A stretch of DNA of 8,197 bases, from contig JAGLUC010000226.1 in assembly GCA_023134955.1 (NCBI GenBank), positions 1 through 8,197 of the forward strand. Reading direction: 5' to 3'. Below the pieces are notes generated by a model. The model ran no database searches, had not been told where the DNA came from, and worked only from the letters and a program-made list of their open reading frames with translations. Source of the DNA: Methylococcales bacterium (GTDB taxonomy: Bacteria > Pseudomonadota > Gammaproteobacteria > Methylococcales > Methylomonadaceae). Position numbers and translations under genes: made by a program. Shown one piece after another: positions 1-5,788 of the stretch (the stretch's first letter is position 1; each line of letters begins with the position of its first letter).

Positions 1-45
1 GAGTTAATGCTAAATAAAATAACCAACAAGGCAAATAATTGGAGG

Positions 46-306
46 TTATATGCTGTAATGATAGCGAAGCTGTGCAATAAGAATTGTATCATCTTGATAT
101 TTATAGACTATTCTATGCTCATCATTAATACGCCGAGACCAATAACCTGAAAGCCCGTGTCTAAGAGGCTCTGGTTTGCCAATTCCTTGATATGGTGAAC
201 GCTGAATATCTTTGATAAGTACGTTAATTCTTTTTAGCATTTTTTTATCTGTTTGTTGCCAGTACAAATAATTGTCCCACGCTTTAGAGGAGAAGGTTAA
301 TTTCAT
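46..306 (-). CDS. yoeB: YoeB-type mRNA interferase toxin
   Basis: This is an 86-residue toxin of the YoeB/RelE fold. In this family the protein acts in the cytoplasm at the ribosomal A site and cleaves mRNA during translation; YefM neutralises it. The length and sequence align without gaps to E. coli YoeB as I remember it. The known functional positions are intact: E46 (in KPEPL), R65 (in EHRIVY), and H83 and Y84 (in the C-terminal RYHY). Two extra residues (SI) follow that end. Its ATG overlaps the yefM stop codon in an ATGA arrangement, and only a weak purine stretch (GAAAGAAAG) lies upstream, so translation is probably coupled to yefM. Nothing suggests truncation. No terminator is visible in the 45 bases left downstream. 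Confidence 0.95.
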   Translation of the reverse strand: MKLTFSSKAWDNYLYWQQTDKKMLKRINVLIKDIQRSPYQGIGKPEPLRHGLSGYWSRRINDEHRIVYKYQDDTILIAQLRYHYSI

Positions 307-554
307 TCGACTAGCTTTCTTTCAACACCATTTCCTGCCTCTAGCTCCGCAATAGATTCAAGCAAATGCCTAGCATTTGCTGGTGAGCGAAGTAAATAAG
401 TTGTTTCTTCCATTGCCTCGTAGTCTTCAAGAGACATCATAACTACTGGGTTTTTACTTTTACGCGTTATAATTACAGGTGCATGATCGTTGCAAACTTT
501 TTCCATAGTACTTGCAAGATTTGCTCTTGCTGAGGTATAACTAATGGCATCCAT
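303..554 (-). CDS. yefM: YefM antitoxin, Phd/YefM family
   Basis: This 83-residue antitoxin binds and inhibits YoeB and, with it, represses its own promoter. The N-terminal Phd/YefM DNA-binding part includes ISYTSARANLASTMEKV, and VMMSLEDYEAMEET follows. The LLRSPANARHLLESI stretch (about residues 53-67) is highly characteristic of YefM. The acidic C-terminal tail is the part that wraps the toxin in known structures. An in-frame ATG lies 69 bases upstream, but I chose the ATG at 554 because a GGAG ribosome binding site sits 5 bases before it and the protein then matches the family's usual start and length. The upstream extension would also run through the operator. It shares 4 bases with yoeB, forming a normal antitoxin-first operon. 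Confidence 0.95.
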   Translation of the reverse strand: MDAISYTSARANLASTMEKVCNDHAPVIITRKSKNPVVMMSLEDYEAMEETTYLLRSPANARHLLESIAELEAGNGVERKLVE

Positions 555-573
555 AATAACTCCAAAACACTCA

Positions 574-591
574 TGTACGTTATTAAGTACA
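574..591. promoter_or_regulatory. YefM-YoeB operator (paired TGTAC half-motifs)
   Basis: A perfect inverted repeat, TGTAC-N8-GTACA, lies 20 to 37 bases upstream of the yefM start. In E. coli the YefM operator has two palindromes with a TGTACA core whose centres are 12 bp apart. Here the two hexamers, TGTACG (574-579) and AGTACA (586-591), are also centred 12 bp apart, although each departs from TGTACA by one base. This supports autoregulation of the yefM-yoeB operon. I could not assign a convincing -35/-10 pair. A weak option on the minus strand is TTGTAT and TATTGT with 17 bp between them, which would place the operator over the start of transcription. Confidence 0.7.
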
Positions 592-682
592 ATACAGTAA
601 AGCATATAACAATACAAATGCACGCAGACAGCAAAAACAACGCTGCTGATTATTTGCGACGTTAGCTATAAAAGAAAGGGGC

Positions 683-809
683 ATGATTGGCAAGTGCCCT
701 AAATGTAAAAGCCGACTATGTATGTTCCGCAAAGAAATATTTATCTCTGATTTATCTACATTCAAAGACCTTGACTAACTTTTTATGTAAAGAATGTAAT
801 TCAAAATAG
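683..809 (+). pseudogene. possible broken zinc-ribbon mini-protein
   Basis: The 301 bases between yefM and the ferredoxin hold no intact gene besides the yefM operator. One stretch resembles a damaged small zinc-ribbon protein. The ATG at 683 reads MIGKCPKCKSRL and stops at 776-778. Shifting by one base near 770 (as if one base were extra) continues the reading as LTNFLCKECNSK up to the TAG at 807-809. Joined, this gives about 41 residues with CPKC and CKEC knuckles 26 residues apart, a spacing that could bind one zinc. Many small proteobacterial proteins begin with such a ribbon, so this may be a decayed N-terminus. No usable ribosome binding site is seen: the G-run AAAGGGG is one base from the ATG. 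Chance similarity is a real alternative. Confidence 0.3.
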
Positions 810-855
810 CCACTTGGAAATATTATCTAAAATTATTGGAAACATACTGCTTGAA

Positions 856-1101
856 TTATTGAGTTATTTTGACAAATTTTTGATATAGCGTGTCGTGGTC
901 TTCCACATGTTTTGCATCTTTTTCAATGCAGTCTACTGGACATACTTCGATACATTGGGGTACATCATGATGACCGACACACTCTGTACATAAATCCGGA
1001 TTAATCTCATAAATATCTTCACCCTGAGTAATTGCACCATTGGGACATTCAGGTTCACATACATCACAGTTGATACATTCTTCATCAATTATTAAAGCCA
1101 T
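856..1101 (-). CDS. yfhL: YfhL/Alvin-type 2[4Fe-4S] ferredoxin
   Basis: This 81-residue cytoplasmic ferredoxin should carry two [4Fe-4S] clusters. The first set is CINCDVCEPECP (C9, C12, C15, C19). The second is C38-x2-C41-x8-C50-x3-C54-P, with the eight-residue insert typical of the Allochromatium vinosum type, plus the extra cysteine C58 in CPVDCIE that this type also has. The N-terminal MALIIDEECINCD and the CTECVGH segment closely match that group and E. coli YfhL. The physiological partner is not settled for the family. The start is secure: AAGGAG lies 5 bases before the ATG. The start codon is only 9 bases after the coaD stop, so the two genes are probably co-transcribed and the ribosome binding site sits in the coaD end. 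No clear terminator follows. Confidence 0.95.
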   Translation of the reverse strand: MALIIDEECINCDVCEPECPNGAITQGEDIYEINPDLCTECVGHHDVPQCIEVCPVDCIEKDAKHVEDHDTLYQKFVKITQ

Positions 1102-1110
1102 GTTAACTCC

Positions 1111-1608
1111 TTAAGCAAATTTCTCTTTTAGTCTTTCTTCAACACATTTTGGAACAAAACTTGAAACATCACCATTAAGCTTGGCTATTTCTCTAATCAT
1201 GCTGGAAGAAATAAATTCATATTGTTCTGCTGGCGTCAGAAACATCGTTTCTAATTCTGGTGACAAGCGACGATTCATACCCGCCATTTGAAATTCATAT
1301 TCAAAATCAGATACCGCTCGCAAGCCTCTTAAAACGACATTGGCTTTGTGTTCTTTAGCACAATCAACCAATAGGTTGCTAAACCCGATAATATTTACAT
1401 TTGCCAGATGCGCGGTCACTTCCTCAGCAAGACCGACTCTCTCATCTATTGTAAACAAAGGGAATTTCCCTTGATTGACCGCAACCGCAACAATCACTGT
1501 TTCAAACAGTTTTGAAGCTCGCTCAATCAAGTCTATGTGTCCATCAGTAATAGGGTCAAATGTCCCCGGGTAAATAGCGGTAATATTCAAATGTTCTTCG
1601 CTCGTCAA
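1111..1608 (-). CDS. coaD: phosphopantetheine adenylyltransferase
   Basis: CoaD transfers AMP from ATP to 4'-phosphopantetheine to give dephospho-CoA, the penultimate step of coenzyme A synthesis in the cytoplasm. The 165 residues are full length and collinear with E. coli CoaD. Visible motifs are YPGTFDPITDGH (residues 13-24, the TxGH nucleotidyltransferase signature), RGLRAVSDFEYE (94-105) and ISSSMIR (133-139, the second nucleotide-binding signature). The start is unusual: no in-frame ATG exists, and the longest reading begins with TTG at 1608-1606, without a Shine-Dalgarno sequence. A second TTG at 1590-1588 would give a start of MNITAIYPGTF, closer to the family length, behind a weak GAGCGAAGAA. 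I cannot decide between them. The ferredoxin follows 9 bases later. Confidence 0.95.
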   Translation of the reverse strand: MTSEEHLNITAIYPGTFDPITDGHIDLIERASKLFETVIVAVAVNQGKFPLFTIDERVGLAEEVTAHLANVNIIGFSNLLVDCAKEHKANVVLRGLRAVSDFEYEFQMAGMNRRLSPELETMFLTPAEQYEFISSSMIREIAKLNGDVSSFVPKCVEERLKEKFA

Positions 1609-1723
1609 AAATCGGCGTATTTTATCATAATTTCATGACTATTCTTTATGTTGAAATAAATACCCCCCTCCTCGCCTGACTTTTTTTGACAATTATTGAT
1701 TTTGTATCCACACTATTATCAAC

Positions 1724-1729
1724 TATAAT
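1724..1729 (+). promoter_or_regulatory. candidate -10 box (TATAAT) for the small plus-strand ORF
   Basis: A consensus TATAAT lies 7 to 12 bases before the ATG at 1736. The best -35 at a normal distance is TTGTAT at 1702-1707 (spacer 16), which is weak. Transcription from here would begin at about 1736, so a start at 1736 would be leaderless, whereas an internal start at 1811 would have a leader and a ribosome binding site. The rest of the 1609-1735 gap is AT-rich apart from a C-run near 1663-1675. It must also hold the promoter of the divergent coaD unit, for which I see only an isolated minus-strand TATGAT. Confidence 0.35.
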
Positions 1730-1735
1730 ATTCAT

Positions 1736-1927
1736 ATGAATAGAAATTCTTCTTCAAAATCATTAGCTCACACTAATAAGCATCTTCAAAAAGGAAAAGA
1801 GAGCAAAAAAATGCGTGTCCGTTCTATCGCTAGTTCTACTGCCATTGAAACAGGTGAATCTATTGCAGATATTGAAGCAAAAATTAATCAGCAACAGAAC
1901 TCTCACTATTCAGTAACACTTGCCTAA
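1736..1927 (+). CDS. small protein of unknown function
   Basis: This ORF encodes up to 63 residues and I do not recognise it. The N-terminal third is basic and polar (SSSKSLAHTNKHLQKGKESK). The middle reads RSIASSTAIETGESIADIEAKI and probably forms helices; the end is polar. No signal peptide or membrane segment is seen. The start is uncertain: the first ATG has no ribosome binding site, while the internal ATG at 1811 has GAGAG seven bases upstream and would give 38 residues. The SxxxE in SSTAIET is reminiscent of the inhibitory helix of Fic-type antitoxins, but the following residue is T rather than G or N and no fic gene is present, so this is only an analogy. It is divergent from coaD and ends 9 bases from the convergent MNT remnant. 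Confidence 0.5.
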   Translation: MNRNSSSKSLAHTNKHLQKGKESKKMRVRSIASSTAIETGESIADIEAKINQQQNSHYSVTLA

Positions 1928-1936
1928 CTAACTCCT

Positions 1937-2182
1937 TCATTGGCTCATAATTACAATCCAATCCTCCAAAAAAAATTGCACACTAAAATATTGTTTAGAC
2001 ATTGCAGGTTCATTGAAAGAGACAATAATATCTATATCACTGTCTTCTCTGGCTTCATCTCGCTCTGTAGAGCCAAATAAAGCTAAGCGTGTTATGCCAA
2101 AGCGTTTTATTAGCCCTGGTTTTATTGGATTAAAGTATCTAATGCTTGTTGCCTTTTCATTGTTATTCCTTAAATTAATCAT
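1937..2182 (-). pseudogene. 3'-truncated MNT nucleotidyltransferase remnant
   Basis: Residues 17-75 of this 81-residue reading match minimal nucleotidyltransferases (MntA-like, COG1669 type). It has RFGITRLALFGS followed by the catalytic pattern G37-S38-x10-D49-x-D51, then FNEP and FFLED. Intact members run about 95-110 residues and carry a third catalytic aspartate on a later strand, typically in a VDLV-like segment. Here the similarity ends after FFLEDW and only IVIMSQ follows before a stop. I found no continuation in the other minus-strand frames, where the sequence runs into the antisense of the small plus-strand ORF. No ribosome binding site precedes the ATG at 2182. In complete systems MNT proteins act as antitoxins that modify HEPN toxins. 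This copy lies 104 bases behind a HEPN-bearing gene but is probably inactive. Confidence 0.75.
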
Positions 2183-2219
2183 GCAACGAATTGTGTATGA
2201 TCTTTAAAAGCAATAAATG

Positions 2220-2253
2220 AAAAAAATTCATCTGGTGCCCCCCTGAATTCAGG
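2220..2253. repeat. palindrome and A/T-rich hairpin behind the STAND gene
   Basis: Positions 2242-2253 form a perfect 12-bp palindrome, CCTGAATTCAGG. On the minus strand the alternative pairing GAATTCA (2250-2244) with TGAATTT (2230-2224) leaves a 13-base loop. It runs into a T-tract at 2226-2220 that partly lies within the stem. This could be a weak intrinsic terminator for the STAND gene, which ends 33 bases upstream, but the stem is AT-rich and only four unpaired T residues remain after it. Confidence 0.3.
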
Positions 2254-2286
2254 CCCTTTGGTTTTAATTTTATATACAATTATTAT

Positions 2287-5010
2287 TTAACTTGCATAAT
2301 AAATTTCTTTCGCGTTGGTAGCCTTCTTTATATTTTTTTCATTTTCTTCTGGCAGAATATCTAAGTTACTACCCAAAGATAATTGATACCAATCTCTCCA
2401 ACTTCCATCTTTAAAGTTATCATAATGAAGGAAATAATCGTAACCATAAGCATCTTTAGCAAAAAAATAACTAGCTTTATCCTTAGGTCTATTTGATATT
2501 TTAACTGTTATTAGTCCTCTTGGTTTATTATCATCTTTTTCATCAAAATAATCATAACCATCACCTCTCGCTAAGTTGTTCCAATTGCCCCCTTTAAATG
2601 GATTATTCTGTATTTGAATTTGAGATAATTTTTTAATTAAAACCTCATTGTCAAAACTTCTTTTAGATTGACCGATTTCAACAAGATTGTTTGCAATAAA
2701 TAGTAACAGCTCATTACCTTGAACAGAATACTGTTCACAATATTCTGTTCTTGAAAAACAAAATTCAATTTCTTCAAAAATATTAATTGCTTGTTTGTTT
2801 GCAGCATCAAAATACCCCTCACTTCTAAATACATCAGAAAGAATTTTCGTGGATCTTAGAAGAGCATCTACTGAGGCTTTGGGGTCATCATTAACTAACC
2901 CCTCCATTTTTCTTTTCCATGCACTTGCTCGGTAAGTACCTAAAACTCCTCTATATTTTTTTGATTTTTTCCATTCTTTAGTAAAATCTAAAATTTCATC
3001 AAAAAGCCCTGAATATAACAATGCTAGACAATACCCATTAAAAATACTCTTTCCAAAACTAATTCTATCTTCACTATCACTCGCCCAGCCTGAGTTTATA
3101 AGGCTTTGGTAGATAATTAAAGCCTCGTCATATCTTTTTGTAGAATGATATAATCGAGCAAGAAGATACATAGATGATGGATCTGTCTCATCAGCTTTAA
3201 TAGCATGCTTGTAATGATCTTCCGCAGACTTATAATCTTTAAGGACTTCAAGAATACGACCAAAAGCTCGATGATACAAACTATCTCCTTCATATATAAA
3301 TTTTGATTCCTTTAATTTTCTAAATAAACTTACTGCAATATCGGTATTTCTTCTAGCTTTTCCTAAGTTTTTACCAACTTCTGTTACTAATATTTTTAAA
3401 TTCTCACTAGTTTCTTTTGGAATATAATCAGAATGCCACTTAGGTAGTTCTTTTTTATCTTGACTAATATCAATTGCTTTTGAAAGCTCTCTCCTTTTAT
3501 GTATCTTTTCCTGAACCTCATTTCTAACTCCAATATTTCTAGGAGATATTACAAGTAGATCTCTTACTGAATCACTTAAGCTATATGATTCACCCTGGTC
3601 AGACGATACTCTACTAATCAAACTTGTTTTTGATAGCTCACCTATTGCTGACGAAATTTCATCTAAATTCTTTGTTAGCAATTCACACAATGATAATCGT
3701 GTTGAAGAATCTTCCACAAATACAGTCTCAAGGATTTCTATAGCATCAGGACTTAACGCATCAATTAAATTATTGAATGAAAATTCAGCAATTTCCTTAT
3801 TTGCTACATTCAATGATTGTGGAATATCATGCCCTGTAATTACTAAGTCTAGAGTCAATCTAATTGCAAGAGGATTATAAAAACACCCTTTTGTCATTTT
3901 TTTATACATCCCCTCATCAAGTGGATTCCCTCCTCTTTTTGCTAAATAGGTTCTTGCGAGATGGATTGCAGATTTTTCTTTCAACATATCTAAGCTTAAA
4001 ATTGAAGCATTAGAAATTGAAACTCGACTCGTAACTAAAACTTGCCAAGAGGCTGGTAATACATAATTCAAATCTTCGAAACTTTCCTGATTATCTCGAA
4101 GGAGTGTTTCCAAATTATCTACACATAATAAAATTTTATCCTGTTCTCTTTCGTGAATTACCTCTTCAAAATTATTATAGGTTTCGTCAAAAACCTCATT
4201 AATTGAATCAACAATATTAATTTTTAACTCATCTATTGTTTCAATAGAGTCCAGTGAAATAACGCCTCCCGAAGTAAGCTTTTCTGTTTTCAAAGTAGTA
4301 TATAAAACAGCATCAACAAACTTTGTAAAACTTGGGGTAGAAACAATCCCATTTAGTAAGTCTAAAGCTAAGGCTGTCTTACCTGCTCCACCAGGAGCAA
4401 CCAAGGCAACAGTATTAATTCGTGGATTTGAGATATATTTTTTAAGCTCTTGAAGCTCCTTTGACCGACCAATTAAACCTGTCAATCCATGATCAAATTG
4501 TGCTGGCAAATTATTTGGTATTTGCCATATAACTTTTTGCGTCCATTCGTCAGGAGGATCTTGTAACTTACCTGCTTCTGCTGAAACTAGAGCATCTTTC
4601 ACTTCAGATAACCCTAAAATTTCATTTACTGGATCACTTGCTATCGCAGCAACTCTGTACCAATAACAGTCCCAAAATGGTCTATTGGGATGTGAAACCG
4701 CATTTCGTACTTCATATATATCTAAATGATGAAAAAGTGAATATAGATAATTAATTGAATCATTAATACTATTATCATGAGCAATATCCAATGCAAAACC
4801 AAACAACTCATCAAGATAGGTAGCTTCGACAATGTCTTTAATAGATGTTCGGTTAAATACCTTTCCTTTATCGACTTCCCGACGATGAATGTTTTCTAAA
4901 GATTCAAGATTAAGAGATTCAATATCTCCATTATTAAGTACAAAATCACCTAAAGATTCTTCTATTTGATGAAGAACCATAGCAGTTTTTCTTTTTACTT
5001 CATTTCCCAT
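2287..5010 (-). CDS. HEPN-STAND (NB-ARC-like) TPR protein with cold-shock-like C-terminus
   Basis: This 907-residue cytoplasmic protein is built like an NLR-type signalling ATPase. Residues 1-150 are helical and carry RNAVSH (R102 to H107), the RxxxxH signature of HEPN RNases. The NTPase (about 175-400) starts at LIGRSKEL. It shows Walker A APGGAGKT (205-212), a Walker B-like ILLCVDN (D298), a TSR sensor (327-329) and NPLAIRL (379-385, GLPL-like). A winged-helix-like part (about 415-490) precedes TPR-like helices (about 555-780, clearest at 575-640). Residues 830-900 resemble a cold-shock domain, with KASYFFAKD (RNP1-like) and DYFLHYDNF (RNP2-like). The start is supported by AGGGA seven bases before the ATG. 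The gene is more AT-rich than its neighbours. An antiphage role with HEPN as RNase effector is inferred from architecture; I do not recognise a named system. Confidence 0.85.
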   Translation of the reverse strand: MGNEVKRKTAMVLHQIEESLGDFVLNNGDIESLNLESLENIHRREVDKGKVFNRTSIKDIVEATYLDELFGFALDIAHDNSINDSINYLYSLFHHLDIYEVRNAVSHPNRPFWDCYWYRVAAIASDPVNEILGLSEVKDALVSAEAGKLQDPPDEWTQKVIWQIPNNLPAQFDHGLTGLIGRSKELQELKKYISNPRINTVALVAPGGAGKTALALDLLNGIVSTPSFTKFVDAVLYTTLKTEKLTSGGVISLDSIETIDELKINIVDSINEVFDETYNNFEEVIHEREQDKILLCVDNLETLLRDNQESFEDLNYVLPASWQVLVTSRVSISNASILSLDMLKEKSAIHLARTYLAKRGGNPLDEGMYKKMTKGCFYNPLAIRLTLDLVITGHDIPQSLNVANKEIAEFSFNNLIDALSPDAIEILETVFVEDSSTRLSLCELLTKNLDEISSAIGELSKTSLISRVSSDQGESYSLSDSVRDLLVISPRNIGVRNEVQEKIHKRRELSKAIDISQDKKELPKWHSDYIPKETSENLKILVTEVGKNLGKARRNTDIAVSLFRKLKESKFIYEGDSLYHRAFGRILEVLKDYKSAEDHYKHAIKADETDPSSMYLLARLYHSTKRYDEALIIYQSLINSGWASDSEDRISFGKSIFNGYCLALLYSGLFDEILDFTKEWKKSKKYRGVLGTYRASAWKRKMEGLVNDDPKASVDALLRSTKILSDVFRSEGYFDAANKQAINIFEEIEFCFSRTEYCEQYSVQGNELLLFIANNLVEIGQSKRSFDNEVLIKKLSQIQIQNNPFKGGNWNNLARGDGYDYFDEKDDNKPRGLITVKISNRPKDKASYFFAKDAYGYDYFLHYDNFKDGSWRDWYQLSLGSNLDILPEENEKNIKKATNAKEIYYAS

Positions 5011-5136
5011 TTATCCATCCCTTTTTAATTTATTTTTTTTCTACAACTGGTTAATAACTTTGAGAGTAGATGAAATTTTATTTTTTTTTCAAAAACTTAA
5101 AAGAGACAGCAAACGTGATCTTAAAATGAACAAATA

Positions 5137-5142
5137 ATTATA
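5137..5142 (-). promoter_or_regulatory. candidate -10 box (TATAAT) upstream of the STAND gene
   Basis: The minus strand carries a consensus TATAAT about 127 bases before the STAND start codon, within the 217-base AT-rich gap after rsmD. The -35 is poor: TTAAGT, 15 bases upstream, is the best I find. If used, it would give the gene its own promoter and a leader of roughly 120 bases, rather than read-through from rsmD. No convincing terminator for rsmD is seen in this gap. Confidence 0.3.
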
Positions 5143-5227
5143 TTTAATCCGCCAAAAACTTAATACATAGAGAAACGCTTACGTAACCATTAAACAGACC
5201 TAGATCTAATTTTCAAAAACAATAGTA

Positions 5228-5788
5228 TTACTCACTATCTTTTCGTTCAAACAAGTAGTACCCAACCTCTCCTGATTTCTTGCTTTTCAGCAACTGCCAA
5301 TTTACTGGCATATCATCAAGGTTCAAATCACTTTCAACTTCCACATATATTTTTGCCTGAGATGTTAGCCAGTTTTTATCTTCTAACCAGTGACATGTTT
5401 GTTGTGCCAATCCTTTGCCGAAAGGCGGATCTAAAAAGATCAAATCAAAAGCACTAGCATCCCCAGCTAAAAACTTAAAAACATCCCCTTGAATGATTTT
5501 AATTTTATCTGTTGCTAATTTATCAGTGTTTTGTTTGATCAATCGACAGGCTTGCGGGTGATTTTCCACCATCAGCACTGACTTTGCTCCTCTTGAAGCG
5601 GCCTCAAAGCCCAAAGCACCGCTACCTGCATATAAATCAAGGCATTGGCTACTGGCTACATCTTTTTGTAGCCAGTTAAAAACAGTCTCTCGCACTCTTG
5701 CTGGTGTTGGTCTTAAACCTGGAGTGTCTTCAAAGATTAATTGCCGACTTCGCCATTCCCCGGCGATAATCCTTAATTTGCTTTGCAC
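5228..5788 (-). CDS. rsmD: 16S rRNA (guanine(966)-N2)-methyltransferase
   Basis: RsmD methylates N2 of G966 in 16S rRNA on assembled 30S particles, using S-adenosylmethionine. The 186 residues are of normal length. Visible motifs are LRIIAGEWRSR at the start, RPTPARVRETVFNWL (26-40, the family signature), LDLYAGSGALGFEAASRG (50-67, SAM-binding motif I) and the catalytic DPPF (120-123). The C-terminal GEVGYYLFER is also typical. The start is GTG at 5788, and its G is the last base of the upstream TAG stop codon (TAGTG), so translation is probably coupled to the M16 gene. The ribosome binding site is weak (GGCGG). It is the last gene of the M16-M16-rsmD operon; the accessory insert begins directly behind it. 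Confidence 0.95.
   Translation of the reverse strand: MQSKLRIIAGEWRSRQLIFEDTPGLRPTPARVRETVFNWLQKDVASSQCLDLYAGSGALGFEAASRGAKSVLMVENHPQACRLIKQNTDKLATDKIKIIQGDVFKFLAGDASAFDLIFLDPPFGKGLAQQTCHWLEDKNWLTSQAKIYVEVESDLNLDDMPVNWQLLKSKKSGEVGYYLFERKDSE

Noticed and set aside
41..58. GGAGG followed by ATG on the plus strand
   Set aside because: The reading frame is ATG-CTG-TAA, only two codons, and lies opposite the end of yoeB.
555..623. Upstream in-frame extension of YefM to 106 residues
   Set aside because: It would translate through the operator, has no ribosome binding site at its ATG, and the ATG at 554 has GGAG and matches the family start.
630..666. Integron attC-like signal (AACGC ... GTTAGC)
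   Set aside because: The two core-like boxes are only about 20 bases apart, too close for an attC site, and the arms do not pair beyond a few bases.
583..765. 60-residue minus-strand ORF
   Set aside because: Cysteine- and leucine-rich low-complexity translation with no ribosome binding site; it lies across the yefM operator and opposite the possible zinc-ribbon remnant.
1686..1729. Perfect TTGACA (1686-1691) paired with TATAAT (1724-1729)
   Set aside because: The spacer is 32 bases, far from 16-18, so they cannot form one sigma-70 promoter; no good -10 lies at the right distance from the TTGACA.
2013..2207. 64-residue plus-strand ORF
   Set aside because: Antisense shadow of the MNT remnant, whose GSx10DxD motif is on the other strand.
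2637..2834. 65-residue minus-strand ORF
   Set aside because: Out-of-frame shadow inside the STAND gene.
5200..5227. Terminator for rsmD in the gap after its stop
   Set aside because: Only short palindromes such as TAGATCTA are present, without a stem of useful length or a following T-run on the minus strand.
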